Assembly: GCA_028023455.1 (NCBI GenBank)
Contig: JAQFVV010000143.1
Span: 2,917,301 to 2,981,300 of the forward strand
Reading direction: 5' to 3'
Length of the DNA stretch: 64,000 nt
Origin: Epiperipatus broadwayi
Lineage: Eukaryota > Onychophora > Udeonychophora > Euonychophora > Peripatidae
How positions within the stretch are numbered: the stretch's first letter is position 1; each line of letters begins with the position of its first letter. Positions 34,294-46,964 of the stretch are shown here, in pieces. The notes below the pieces were generated by a model. The model was not told the origin of the DNA. It did not search any database and saw only the letters and a list, made by a program, of their open reading frames with translations. A program made the translations under genes and the position numbers.

Positions 34294-37166
34294 ATCTAGA
34301 TCAAGAGTGATCATGTTTAAGAGTTCCCAATGTGGTCAATATCAACCCCCTGGGGTTGATTTGAACTTTCTTGGGGTTGATAGTTTCAATATAAAAAAAA
34401 GGGAGTTGACGACAGCAAAAATAGGCCCCTACTGCTATTTGTTTGTTGCTTCAGTAGGTATAAGTAAAATAATTTAAAGAAACACTTTTGATAAAAAACA
34501 CATTACATACCAAACTTACGAACAAAAAGTAAAATGTGTCATTAAAAGAGTCACACATAAGAATGCATGAAAATACATATAGCACAAATATGTCTGTGCA
34601 TTATCTTATCAAACATATCAAAACAAATGCGGACATGAAAAAATGTATGCCTGCTTGCAGTAGAATGAGACGATATTCGATATTAGCAGAATCTATTAGT
34701 CTTGTTATGGTCTTGCCTTCATAAAACACTATAAATTGGTTCATTTGATGTGACATGTACTTAATTGAGATTTGAACTTTGAATATAATTATTTACTGAG
34801 GAGCAGTGCTACAAAAAAAAAAAAAAAATCAAAGGACAGTTTATTCGAGTTTGAACAAAAATCTTCTGTTTCAAGTAAATAGATACTTTATTGGTTTTTT
34901 TTTATCACAAGGGCTGTTGAAATTGTTTGTTAATAAAAGTTTTTATTTCTTACGATAATAATATGATTGAACCAAAAAAGAAATGCAGACAGTACAACTT
35001 GTACTATTTGAAGCTGGGATTTGTCCCGTCATTATCAAACAAACATTTACCAATGTGTTTCATATGTGAAAAAGTCTTTAGCAACGACATTATGAAACCA
35101 TCAAAACTGGCATTGAACAGAATTCACCCTGACAAAAAGACAAAGATTTACCATACTGTCACTTAAAGGTAAAATTCTAAAGAGAACTACTATAGATAAT
35201 ATGATTGTTTCATCATCAAAGCAAAATGATGGTGGATTAAGGGCATTGTACACCATATCACTACTCATCGCAAAGTCATGCTATAGGGGAGAAACTGATT
35301 CTATTAGCTGACATGGAGATATTGAACACTGTACTCCACAAACCTGCACAAAATTTTATGAAAAGGATTTCTTTGAGCAATAACATAGTTCAAAGACATA
35401 TTGATGAAATGAGTTACGATGTGTAAAACTTTGTGTAATCATTTACAAAAAAATGTTTTTTCCTTCCAATTAGGCAAATCAACATTACCCGGTAATGAAG
35501 CTTTGTTGCTGGCTTACATTCACTTTATTCAATATCAGGAAGTGCAGGAAGAGCTGCTTTTTCTAGAACTTTAGAAACTGTCACCAGAAGCAAATCGATT
35601 TTTAATTTAATGGAGCTATTTTTCAGGGAAAAAGCGATTCCATTGACAAATATATCTTGTGACAGATGAAGCACCAGCTATGGTTGGTCATTATGATGGT
35701 TTCATAAGTTATTTGAAACAACATATACCTGAAGTGCTTCCAGTTCACTGCATAATTCATAGGCAACATTTAGTAGCCAAGAACCTTAGCGACAAATTGC
35801 ATCAATTGTTCAGTTTAATATAACAACCATGAACAAAATTCAAAGTAATGCTTTGAACACTAGACTGTTTGCTTGTTTATATAAGGAAAGCAACGAAGAT
35901 TTCTATTGATTGGTTCTCCATACCAAAGTCTGCTGGTTTTCAAAAAGTTTACGCTTGGTGAGATTTTTTTGCACTTTTTTAATCTGTTTTAGAGTTTTGA
36001 AAGACGAGGATTCCAGTTTTAAAGAAAATATACTTAAGAGTAAAACAGATATTGCTTATTTAACTGACTTATTTGGAAAATTTAATAATGTTAATTTACA
36101 ACTGCAAGAAGATAACTTAAATCTCATCAAAGCAAAATCGGTCATATCAGCTTTTGTTGCTAGATTAATGTTTTTTAAGCAAAATATTGCAAGATCTAAA
36201 CTTTTCCACTTTCCCAACTTAATTAAGATAGGCACAATCCAAGAAGAAAACATCTTGCTGTATGTCAATCACTTTGCTCTTCACATAGATTTCAAAACTA
36301 TATTAGAAGATATTCTAGAAATACCAGACTGGATAATAAACTTATACACTACTAGTGCAGAAACAATTATGAGTTGATAACCATCAACATGAATGAGCAT
36401 CTCAAGGTAGAATTCAAACAGGATTATCAAAAGTTCTTGGTTGCAACAAGATTTTCCACTTCTTTACCCAGTTCTATGGACTGTTGCACAAAATTATTTG
36501 CTGGCATTTCTATTGTTGTATCTGGTAGAGAGAGGCTTCAGGGTAGTTTTAAACCTGCTTCAGAACAGACATCGATTGCATATCACTGAATGTGGAGATT
36601 TGAGAATACAATTCACTAATTTAAAACTGGATATAGATAAATTGTTGACTGGTCACCAGGCATACCCAGCTCATTAAATTCAGTTTTCCAAGCTAATTTA
36701 TTTGGTATTCTTATTTTTATAATTCTGATTAAAATCTTTCATTATTGTAATTTTGTGGATGTTTAATTCTGTTTGAATATGTTAATTTTTTCACTTCATT
36801 TTTATGTTTAATAAAGTGATTTCAATATTTATACTTATTTTGAATTTACATATTTATTTCATAAATGTCAAAAATTAAAAAAAAATCTGCTTTTATTTTT
36901 TTGCTTTAATTTTCGTTAGTGCAGATTTCGGTCTTAAATGTTGCACAAGATAATGCCATATTCGGTAGTCCTTTTATCTTTTTCAATCATTAATTACAAG
37001 TGATTAAAATAAAAAATTTGATATCTAGGGAAATACTTAATATTAAGTACTGTACAAATTTTTTAATTTGAGTAAGTAAAGTAAATGACTAGATGGTCGA
37101 CTATTATAAAAATTTTTGGTAAAATGGTCTGCTGCCGAAAAAAGTTTGAGAACTTTTGATCTAGAT
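34294..37166 (+). mobile_element. hAT DNA transposon with 8-bp target duplication ATCTAGAT
   Basis: ATCTAGAT occurs at 34294-34301 and 37159-37166. The element between them (34302-37158, 2857 bp) starts CAAGAGTGATCATGTTTAAG and its right end reads, in complement, CAAAAGTTCTCAAACTTTTT, matching the short CA-starting inverted ends of Charlie-type hAT elements. A decayed transposase lies inside on the plus strand. Confidence 0.88.
34960..36676 (+). pseudogene. hAT transposase relic (ZBED / SCAND3-like)
   Basis: The start (34963-35166) reads MIEPKKKCRQYNLYYLKLGF and then MCFICEKVFSNDIMKPSKL, the degenerate BED-type zinc finger of this group (C-x2-C kept, histidines partly lost). Middle pieces include RISLSNNIVQRHIDEMS, IYLVTDEAPAMVGHYDGF and EVLPVHCIIHRQHLVAKNLS (the D...H...H region of the catalytic core). 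The C-terminal dimerisation part is in 35910-36676: FKENILKSKTDIAYLTDLFG, then VERGFRVVLNLLQNR, GDLRIQFTNLKLDIDKLL and HQAYPAH. Stops and shifts at 35166, 35430, 35820 and 36376 make it inactive. Confidence 0.88.
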
Positions 37167-37939
37167 GATAACTTATGATTGGTTAATCTATGGAATAACA
37201 GATATATAATTACAACAAAATTTATCTACTGTTCTGAACTTGACATTCGAAGTGTCTCTGTAGACAATATATTAGTGAAAATAACAGTAAATTTAAACAA
37301 ATTGTGCAGAAGTCAGATAAACCAGAGAGCATACCAAAAAAGCAAAGAACATGAATAATTTATGCCTAAACAAATAATGCTATGGATGTATAAAAACAAA
37401 TTGTCAACAATCTGAAGTAAGCAGAAGTCATTAGTATGCAACCATTTTGAAAGAATATTTTTTTGTAGAGATAAAATCTTTTGCATTTACATGTAAAAGA
37501 AAATATAATTTTAATATTTTTTCAATTATAGATAAACCTGTCACAAAAAGTGTAACATTAGTCACCAGAAAGTAAAGGTAAATCTATTTTAAAAAATCTT
37601 GAGAAAAATAAACAAAGTAGTCAGAAATGACATTGACAATAGTAACAACAAATATGACTTTGTTGAGCAATAGTCATTTTATATAAGCATCAATATCAAC
37701 TTTAACTCCATACAATTACAAATAGGTACAAGCAACTTACATGATCATCCATCTGAAATTCATCCTTCCTTAATCGTAACAAAATGGTAACTATCTGTAG
37801 CACAGCAAATGCCGGTGTTCTTTACGAAAGGCTGAAAGTGGCTACAAAAATTCAAACTAGGCATTGCTAGAATACACCAGATCTGAAATACTTCAAATCC
37901 ATATTAATTTGGAAGAATTTCAAGGTGACTTGAATAAAA

Positions 37940-38690
37940 AATGAACAAAAGCAAACATAAAAAACAATCATCCTGGAAGTAAAACTTAATCCTATTCCAC
38001 AATTTTGCAAAACATGTTTATTATTTATTTATGATAGATGATGAACTTGATGGAGCAATAAATTTTCTTGTAAATATAATTTTCTGATTGGACAAAACTC
38101 ATTGTGCACACAAAGGAAAAAAAATAGCAAGATTTGCATTTGCGACAACAAACAATCCATCACTGGAAATGATCATGTATCCATTACCAATGTTATTCAA
38201 TAAATGCTGTGGATATGACACCTGTATATTCATAATCTCAATAAATTATTACCCATTAATGCACACAATACTCAAATATTCCAGTGCTATATAGGACTAC
38301 AAGCTAGATTTCAAGGAGTCATACTATTCTTTGATAATATTTTATTAGCATGTACAAGAAATAACTATATGCTTGACTATATAAATCTTTCACATATCCA
38401 GATTATGATGATATTTTATATCAGCAAAGATAAGTGCACCTTTGGAGGATTGGCAATAGAATATCAGGATATTAAATGAAGACAAATGCATGCATTTCAT
38501 GGAAACCAAAGCTAAAATATGAAGAGTATACTTAGACCATACAATAAATAAGAATTAGTGGCTTTATTTGGCTTATTTAACTTATACCATCATTTTTTAG
38601 AAGGAGCAGTCTACAGATTAGAATCACTGCATAGATTCCTGGAAAATATTCATTATTCAAATGAAACATAAAAAGTAAATAGGGTATTCT
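37940..38690 (+). pseudogene. Second gypsy reverse transcriptase relic
   Basis: Short pieces appear in the expected order on the plus strand: KLNPIPQFCKTCLLFIYDR (pre-palm segment), KKIARFAFATTNNPS near 38105-38165, GVILFFDNILLACTRNNYML near 38315-38375 where Y-x-D-D stands, DKCTFGGLAIEYQDIK near 38430-38475 and ELVALFGLFNLYHHFLEGAV near 38555-38615. Every piece is in a different frame or broken by stops. A possible zinc-knuckle remnant (CHKKC...H) sits at about 37540. No LTRs were found. Confidence 0.7.
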
Positions 38691-38939
38691 CCACGGTAAA
38701 TATTATAATTAGAAAACTAATGATCAACTATTGTAAGAAACTATTGATACTTGTTTGTAATACATACCCTGTAAGGCATCGGGATAATTCTCAGCCTTAT
38801 CATAAGAGATAATATTAAATGTCCATTTGAGTATGCATTAAAAACCTTAAATTTCATCTCAAAAAAAAAATTATAAATCAATAAAGAGGCTCACTATTTT
38901 TGCAGATTAGGTTATTTTTACAAATAATGTTTCACAACA

Positions 38940-39690
38940 TCAGGAACTGCTGCATGAGTTATGAGAAGAAAATAAGAAAGTTGGACTCAAGATAATTGCA
39001 AAAAAAAAGAAAAGATTAAAGTAATGTTCAATAGATTTACTCAGGTTATTATTTATGAATTTGAGATTTGGATACTTAATAATAGAGGAATATAGAGATT
39101 TCAGACTGCTCAACAAAGAATGGAAATATCTATGTTAAAGAAGAAGGGATCAAAAGCAAAATATTTGGGTAAAAGAACAAACATCACATGATTATCACTT
39201 CTTATGTTTACACAAAATTTGTTAAAACAGTACCATTAGACTGAAACATCTAAGTACAATGCTTTCAGATACAAAGTTCTTCCTTGATGAAAGTCACAAG
39301 CTAGAAACTAGTCTGGGGATATTGGATGAGTAGGCATTCTCTTGATTAATATGGCTTACATTGGGTAGATTTAGTATATGGAAAGAGATGCTATTGTTTT
39401 GTGAGAGAACAAGCAGATATTATTGACATCATTAAGAGAATTAAGAGACAAAAATGGAGTAGGCTAAACATATTGCTATCAGAGATGATAATAGATGGAC
39501 AGTTGAAACCTTGAACTGAATTCCAAGAGATTGCAAAAGATTTAGAAAAAGTCTATATGTGATATAGATGGATAAAATACGAAAGCTTGTTGGTATGACA
39601 TAGAGAAGAAAAACTAAGGATCAGAGAAACTAGATAAATTTGGAGAGACCATCTTGTGGTGATTGATAACGGTTAAAAATAATGATGATC
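38940..39690 (+). pseudogene. RTE-like LINE 3' relic interrupted by a family F repeat
   Basis: Before the interruption: FNRFTQVIIYEFEIWILNNR and FQTAQQRMEISML (about 39030-39145), the C-terminal reverse-transcriptase end of craniate-type LINEs (Y-x-C/F-E-x-W, then AQ-R). After it: IIDIIKRIKRQKWSRLNILL and EFQEIAKDLEKV near 39430-39560, the tail region with alternating Lys/Arg. The relic ends near an ATGATGATCC run at 39681, a usual LINE tail. The repeat at 39235-39350 splits it. Confidence 0.65.
39235..39350 (-). repeat. Partial family F repeat, inverted
   Basis: TGAAAGTCACAAGCTAGAAA, then CTAGTCTGGGGATATTGGAT and GAGTAGGCA is the complement of the family core (AATATCCCCAGACTAG). It is nested in the LINE relic. 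Confidence 0.75.
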
Positions 39691-40170
39691 CAAGAGATAT
39701 TTTTAACTAACATAGTGTAGAGTTGTGTTTCAATCTATTGTTGCAGAAGTTTACATTTACTTTCACATTGAAAGTCAAGCTTACTGATTTTAATGGGATT
39801 ATGAGTATTTGACAATTTTTTCGAAACAATTTCTTTGTGAAGTCAAAAAATATCAACAGATAACTTTCTTGTATTCTGTTTCTGGAAGATCAATGAATCT
39901 TATATACAAAATCCCTAAATATCTGTCCTTTACACTGTCACATGATACTCAAGTTAAACATCTTTTTGTTAGAGAGCATATTTTTCAAGGAAAAAAAAAA
40001 ATTATTTGTTCCACCATTAATAAATTGTAATTTTTTTATGCAAAGGAAGTAATTCTTTCTTTATATTTTAAGAAGCTTAATTTGGTTACGAGCATTTTAT
40101 TCAAAGCAAGCAATTCTGCAAAGCAAAAAAAAATTTTTTAAGTAACCAATTAAAAAAACTACAAAGAAGC
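39691..40170 (+). other. Intron B, no gene seen
   Basis: AT-rich sequence between the LINE relic and the family F copies; the 73-codon frame at 39809-40030 shows no family. Confidence 0.45.
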
Positions 40171-40174
40171 TAAA

Positions 40175-40770
40175 TTCTCCTTACTGTAGCGTCACTCAGT
40201 GCAAGTTAGGGTAATCAATGGAAGCAAAAATGGTTTGTGCATAAAATCTCTATTTAGTGCCTACTCATCCAATATCCCCAGACTTAATTTCCAGCTTGTG
40301 ACTTTCATCAGTGATGAGCCTGGGATCTGAGAGCACTGCACCTAGATCTTAGGATCTAAAACAATCCTTCAGCATCCACCTTTTACCTTATTAGCTAACT
40401 ATAAAGCTTTGAGTCCAAAATTAAAACACAAAAATATTTTCAATTTAAGCTGATTAGCTTATATAGTTGTATAGATTTGAACTCAGTTCAGCATCCATAA
40501 TTTGTGTTGTCTTTGGTACTTTAATAATACAATCATCATAATCCTAATAAAGTAAAAGGTGGCTGTTGGAGGATTGCATTAGATCCTAAGATGTAGATGC
40601 AGTGCTGTCAGATCCTTGGCACCTCACTGATGAAATCACAAGCTAAAAACTAGTCTGGGAATATTGGATGAGTAGGCACTAGGTAGGGATTTTATGTACA
40701 AACTTTCTTGTATCCATTGATTACACTGGCTTGCTCTGAATGCTGCTACTATATGGAGAGTTTAGGTTGG
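40175..40770. repeat. Family F repeat pair in opposite orientation
   Basis: A plus copy runs from about 40175 (GTCACTCAGTGCAAG, AATATCCCCAGACT, ATCTTAGGATCTAA) to about 40545. An inverted copy follows from 40553 (AAAGGTGGCTGTTGGAGGAT, ATTAGATCCTAAGATG, CTAGTCTGGGAATATTGGAT) to about 40770. Together they form a large imperfect hairpin. Confidence 0.8.
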
Positions 40771-41485
40771 GTATATTTCTGGTATATTAAATAAAATAGA
40801 TGTGAGAACAGTGTCTATTATGTACAATTTTATATGTATCATGATTAACATTTAATGTCACTTGAATTGATTCAGAAACATTTTATCAAATAAATCAATG
40901 ATTTTTCTACATTTAAAACTTTTATTTATAAGAGAATATTTTTTCAAAAAGAGTGATAAACTACTGTTAGATCAATAAAGGCAGCATCAGTGTTTATTTT
41001 ATTTTTAAAGTGTAAGATGTTAAAAGCAAAAATTTGGTCACAGCAACTTTATCCTGACCTTAATATAGGTTCTTCTAAAAATAAATTGTTAAAAAAATTG
41101 TTCTCAGCTATTGGCATAATTTTTGGTAAGATCATTATGTAACTTTCATTACAACTGTTTTTCTTAATTTATATGAATTTAACCAAGCAATAAAAGATTA
41201 CAAAAACTCTATATTAAAGTGTAAAAGAAATGAAAAGGTTTTTTAAAAAAATTATTTTTTCAAAAATCATATAATGAATTCATAATAATAATAATAATAA
41301 TAAAATGGGTCCTTTTTTTTTTCATTATTAAATTGATTAAGTTTTTGCCTTCTTGCCAAATTATGGGATAGTTTATGATTTGAATAATATTGCTAAATAG
41401 TTTTGCCAATCAAACAAACTTTAATTGTATTTATTAAATTCTCTTGAAACTGTAAGTACACCATTTGTATTTGAATCTTTTAAGC

Positions 41486-42170
41486 CAATAAACATCATCA
41501 TGATCACCATTTCTTATGCTTGCTCATAACTGTTGTTAAAACAGGCAAAACTCTCTATACATAAACCAGAGTAATCAATAAATGCCAGAAGGCTTGTGCA
41601 TAAAATCCCCCATCTAGTGCCTACTCATGCAATATCCCCAGACTAGTTTCTGGCTTGTGGCCTTCGTCAGTGAGAAGCCTTGGATCTGAGAGCACTGCAC
41701 TTCAGATCTTAGGATCTAATGCAACCCTCCAGCAGCTGTCTTTTATCTCTACTTAACTACAAAACTACGAGTCTTAAATTGAAAACACTAATATTTTCAA
41801 TCCAAGCTCATTAGCTTATATAGTCATATAGGTCTGAACTCAGTTCAGTACCTATACATTTTGGTGACTTTGGTTCTTTAGTAACCATGGCCACCACTAT
41901 CCTACTAGGCAGGATTGATTTTAAGCCAATAAACATCACATGATGATCATTTTTTATGCTTGCTCATAACTGTTGTTAAAACAGGCAAAACTCTCTATAT
42001 GTATTGTCACTCAGTGCAAGCCAGAATAATCAATGGATGCCAGAAGGCCTGTGCATAAAATCCCCATCTAATGCATACTCATTTAATATCTTGAGACTAG
42101 TTTCTGGCTTGTGGTCTTCGTCAGTGAGGAGCTTTGGATCTGAGAGCATTGCACTTAGGGATCTAATACA
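41486..42170 (+). repeat. Family F tandem dimer, unit about 444 bp
   Basis: The unit boundary TTTTAAGCCAATAAACATCA occurs at about 41488 and 41931. Each unit continues TTATGCTTGCTCATAACTGT, TGTTAAAACAGGCAAAACTC, then the family core. The first is complete (its 3' part includes TTAGCTTATATAGTCATATA and a block near CTACTAGGCAGGATTGATTT); the second breaks off at about 42170, where the LINE endonuclease relic begins. Confidence 0.85.
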
Positions 42171-42179
42171 ATTAATCAT

Positions 42180-43150
42180 TACTTGCTAGTTTTATTAAAT
42201 TAAAATTAGAAAAATATTGTGAAATGAAAGTTGATAGCTCTGCTGTAATGAAGTTTTTTCTGATTTTATTAATCTTGGGTTTAGAAATAGATTTAATTAA
42301 GAATGGTAGTCTCATTGTCAGAGACAAAGATAGTTCTTTTAAAGGGAAATTTACACTCGCCATGCCTACATAAAGTTGATCAATTATTTTGACTAGATCT
42401 CTAAGGTTTTTTTTTTCTTTCATTTTCTTTTTCTAGTGTTAAGAGATTTTAGAAGTTTGTCAGCAGATCCACGATATTTATTAAACAAGCATCGGTTATA
42501 AAGAGCATTACTGGTTTTTATTTCAATCTGGAATGAATGTTTTTTGATGTAATAGTGAATTGAACTTTTTGGCATCCGTAATTATGAATTTGAAAACCTA
42601 TTTTAGCAAGACTGATTAAGTTTAATTCGATATATATTTCTTTTAAGACATTCAATCTAGTCATCTGTAATTAAATTTTATCTTGAGATTAGATAACTTT
42701 CAAGTATGGGAATGAAAATACCAAGAATAAAATTTGATTGTTAGCTATGAAGAAAATGATTCAATAGTAATAGATCATGAGACAATGGTGATACTTTTTT
42801 TTTGCTGGAATAAAAATAAAACAAAAATTGTTTGTGTGCCTATCTGGAATGTTTCGTTTTGTTTGTTCATAAAGTACTTGCTTGATGTTTACGATCACCC
42901 AATTAAAATTTTGTGATTGTTTTATTGTCAGTTGTATATCCCAATAATTGAAATCTATAAATGTTGAAGATATCAAAGAGCAGGATATAAGACCAATATG
43001 TATTGGAGCATATATAAATCTCCAAATAATGATAGTTATTTTATTTGAACCATTTTTAATAGACGTTGATGCTCCATTAGATTGTTTGAAACAAAATTAA
43101 CTAAACTTTGTTTAGAATTTTTTCTGTCGATAACTATTATGAAACCAAGA
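42180..43150 (-). pseudogene. CR1/Jockey-like LINE endonuclease relic
   Basis: On the minus strand from 43060 downwards: IIIWRFIYAP (where VIYRPP stands), then FIDFNYWDIQ (G-D-F-N motif with G lost), FNWVIVNIKQVLYEQTKRNI (the F-x3-V...Q-x-V...T-R motif), PDRHTNNF (D/L-D region) and CLMIYYY before a segment in place of S-D-H. This is an AP-endonuclease (APE) fold of LINEs. Downstream, 42172-42423 may be the linker before the reverse transcriptase. Stops and shifts are frequent. Confidence 0.65.
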
Positions 43151-43621
43151 TTTTTAAGATGTGCATTATTTGAAGTATGATGAGTTATATTGATATGCAA
43201 ATACATTTACATTAATATTACACAATTAATTTATAGAAGATTTACATATCTCAGAGTTTAAATGATTTCAGTATTTCTTAATTGAAGATATTGTTTTACA
43301 GAGGGTATATTTAGTACTTCAGATGTGTCATGATTGCCAACACTTTTAGTTGTTTTTCATTTCAGGAGTTTAGAATCTCCCCCCTTTATAGCTCTGGCAT
43401 GTATCACTGGAATTCATATTAAATTTCATAATTTGCTGTATTTAATAAGAAATTGATCAAAAAATGAAATCTGTTTTCAAAGTAGAAACAGTTTTGCATA
43501 TACTTGTAGGATAGGAAATGGGGAATTGTCATCCATCCATTTCTATTCATGCAGTAATATTTTGATTTATTTAATAGATATCAATGTAACAGATATGCAG
43601 AGATTTATCAAATGCAATATT
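43151..43621 (+). other. Intron B, no gene seen
   Basis: AT-rich intron between the LINE endonuclease relic and the SINE. Nothing recognised. Confidence 0.5.
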
Positions 43622-43741
43622 AAAAGTGCACAGTAGTCTAGAGTTGATAGTCGAGTGGTCAGCACAACCGCCTTACAAGCAGTTGTTGTGGGTTCAATTC
43701 CCGGCCGATGCTTTGCACATGAAAAAAAAAAGTGCACAGTA
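43622..43741 (+). mobile_element. tRNA-derived SINE with 14-bp target duplication
   Basis: AAAAGTGCACAGTA flanks it at 43622-43635 and 43728-43741. The 92-bp body has an A-box-like TGATAGTCGAGTGG and a perfect RNA polymerase III B box, GGTTCAATTCC (43691-43701), and ends in an A run. It is nearly only the tRNA-like part, with no long unrelated body. The cloverleaf is imperfect, so it is a SINE and not a working tRNA gene. Confidence 0.9.
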
Positions 43742-44918
43742 ATTTGTGTTAAGCATATTAATTCAAATATTAAGAATTCTCATCAATTTACCACTTTTTA
43801 TAAAATAATATTTCAACTACATTCACTGTAATCATTTCGTAAAAATATCATCTGTAAAATCTGTTGCTTTCCACCCAAATATGGTAGTTTCAATATATGA
43901 TTTTTTTAACATTCTTGCATATATGTATGCAACTTTGGTTCAATCCACTAATTACTTTGAGAAAAGAAGTATATCTGAACAGAGAAACAACTTTATAAAG
44001 AATTGTTTATATCCATTTCAAATACTATAGTATGTAATTTTTTTTCACTAACCTTCTTGGTTTCCAGGACATATAATCTTATTTCTTTTTAGAAATATAT
44101 GATGGAATACAGTTATTAAAACAATAATGGCTTAATTAATGGTAGTTGCACTTTTATGGAGATTTTAATGAATGGCTATTAAATTTAATCAAATTGATTT
44201 GTTCCCAAATTATTTTTCTTTATATAGAATGGAGTTTATCTAGTTCAAACTTGGATTGATTATTACTTCTTTGTCCAGGCTGTTTTCTGTCTTTATTTAA
44301 TAGTGCATAGTAGAATTAGAAATTAATATTTACCTTTTGAATATGTGACACTCAGATTAATATTTAAGCATAATCTACTTTTGCACCAACAGTTAGATCT
44401 GAGCATACAATATCTTAACTAATATAAACATAAATGTAATATGTAAATGTGTGAATATTACTGGAGAAATATTAAATATTATATATCCTAATCTTTATTA
44501 AATATATATATATATATTTTGTCAATGGTTATATACATATGTCCATCTTCATACTTATTATATTATACTTATGCCAAGGTTTACTTCAAATATTTTTCCA
44601 TATATTAATATCATAGCTTTATATATACATACTATATATAATAATGAAAAAATTGGAATCTATGAAAACGAATAATAAAATGTCATTTTTATTCTTTATT
44701 TTGATAGATATAAATTTTTTATTATTTTTACATGTACTTTGTTTTCATATTAGGCACACATATACATACAATAACACTATTAACTTTAGGGAATATAATT
44801 GGTAAACTATTCTCAAGATCTGCCATTCTTTATATGTACTCATAATTTCATTAACTTTTTAGTGTCTGAAGTATATTATAATAAATAATTAAATCTAATT
44901 CATTTTAATTTTTCATAG
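43742..44918 (+). other. Intron B, last part, no gene seen
   Basis: AT-rich intron leading to exon C, with an AT microsatellite at about 44501-44518. No relic recognised. Confidence 0.55.
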
Positions 44919-45026
44919 ATTCATTGTACAGTTAGCAACTACAAATGGTGGGGTTGTAGTTTCAAATGACAACTTTCGAGACATTATAGAAGAAAATGAT
45001 GGCTGGAAAGAAACAATTAAAAACAG
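44919..45026 (+). CDS. N4BP1: N4BP1/KHNYN-like ribonuclease, exon C (NYN catalytic strand)
   Basis: The exon is 108 bases long. Acceptor TTTTTCATAG/ATTC and donor AACAG/GTTTGT flank it. Its first base completes the Arg codon from exon B, giving a continuous DRFIVQLATTNGGVVVSNDN. The Asp codon at 44968-44970 in VSNDNF matches the fourth catalytic acid of PIN/NYN nucleases (the position of D244 in Regnase-1). FRDIIEENDGW and KETIKNR follow; the Arg codon is split again and completed in exon D. The pattern N-D-N-F-R followed by E-N-x-x-W is closer to N4BP1 than to the CCCH-type Regnases. Confidence 0.92.
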
Positions 45027-46962
45027 GTTTGTTAATCTCTTTTTGCTCAAATAAAAATTGACAAATAGTATCAGTCATAAAAAAAAAAAGATTAAAAAAA
45101 AATTATAAAACATATAAGCTACATATACCAAACAATGAATTATTGTTTAAATTCAACCAATTTAATAGTTGTCATTTTAATTCTAATTTTCTATTAAATT
45201 GTAACTGTTATCAGAAATGTAAATTTTAATACTACCGAATTCTCTAATGATAAATCCTAAAACTAATATTTATGTAACTTGTTATCATTATTAAAGTGAA
45301 AATGCATAAATCACAATATAAATTTATATAATGTAAATTAACAGTCTACATGCATAAATTAAGAATATATGAAATGTTAAGCTGGCTTGATTAATTTGTG
45401 AACTGAGATTGCCTGCTAGTAATAAATTTCAGCCTTTTCAGATATCAAGGTAGATTTATTTACAATATATACAGTTGGGTATCAGATGAAAGAGGAATTC
45501 TCTTTTATCAAACTGAATGAATGGGTATTGATAAATGAAAAGTAAAATTATATTGCAAGTTTATTAAAAGTGACTTGTTATGAGTGCTTACAAATAATTC
45601 TAGGCAACAAATTTGCATGAGAATGTTCTGAGATTGATTAAGAATATATATATATATTGATTTCTAACAAATAAAATTTTACATGAAATAATAATCATAT
45701 TATATAGACATATAGATACAAACATCAACAATTACATATATTTAAATATACATTAATTTTTAAAGATGTTGCTTTATGTGAAAACCTTTTTTCATTTAAA
45801 GGTGTAGAACTTTTCATGATATCAAAACATTTTTGTGTATTTGCTTTTATGTAGATAATGAATCTTAATATTTTCTCACTATTTTATTTTCATGTATTAT
45901 TGGTTTTATATTATACTTACAGTTTTTATTTTATGCACTATATGTATAAAGTGCACAAATGATGCTGATTTTGTATCACATTATTATGTAGCCATATTGT
46001 GTTTTTATACTTTTTTCATTATTTTTTTCTACATTACCAATGTACATGGTTTTACATTTTGGATCTAAAATTTTATGTATTACATTGTTTTTTCTTCATT
46101 TTTATTACTTATCTTTTAGTACTATTTATCAAATAATTAAATTTTTTATTATTTGCTCATGCAGTTCTATAATCTTTCATATTTTATTTTATATATTTTT
46201 TTCAGAATATGGTATTTTAATTCATTTTATCTTTTTGTAATCATTGCTATATATTTTTTATTTTTAAATATTACATTATATATTAATTTGATATTAAATT
46301 CTTGATATATGTCATTGTACTGACAAATAATTTTTTGATTTAAATTATCATATAAATCTTGTGTAAACACTTTTATTTAATTTGAGTCAAATTTTGTAAC
46401 CAATATTTAACATACTTCTATTGAACATATTTTCTTCAAAATTTGTAGACATATTAGTGATTGATGAGAATGCAATATTTCAAGATTGTTCATTTTACAA
46501 TTGGCAAGACAAAGTTCTGATCCATGTTGATTTTGATTCAGTAAGTTGTCAGTGATGTGTAATAGATGGTGGTATGTTTTTTAAATATATGCTTTCATTG
46601 AATTTCATGACTAATTCACAGAAAGTATTTACAGTTAATTAAGCTGCTGATTATTTTATAGTTTTATAATCTCTCTCCATCGCTTCACACACTCCTAATT
46701 TTATTTTATTAAATTAGAAAGAAAAAAAAAGAAAAAATGAAATTTTTAATTTCTCTTGATTGTTTAACTAAAACTTTTTTTTAAAACGCTGCCATCATAA
46801 ACACAAAATAATCTTGTAAATGATTTTTAATGCATGTGCGTTCCATTTCAATTATTCTGTGACATTGTTTACATTCTCAGTTTTGAAATTTGAATATGAT
46901 TACTTACAAAAAGTATATTATAAAATATCCAAATACTAAAAATAAAAATAATATATATATAT
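45027..46962 (+). other. Intron C, first part, no gene seen
   Basis: AT-rich intron after exon C. The 66-codon hydrophobic frame at 46040-46240 reflects T-rich sequence and is not taken as a gene. Confidence 0.5.
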
Positions 46963-46964
46963 AT

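Noticed and set aside
41281-41302. AAT microsatellite as a possible functional element
   Set aside because: Simple repeats of this kind are common throughout AT-rich introns and nothing sets this one apart.
43636-43727. Functional tRNA gene
   Set aside because: The B box is perfect, but the acceptor and D stems do not pair well, and target duplications plus an A tail show a retroposed copy.
46040-46240. 66-codon hydrophobic frame
   Set aside because: T-rich sequence gives Phe/Leu/Ile codons by chance. No start context, splice sites or neighbours support a gene.
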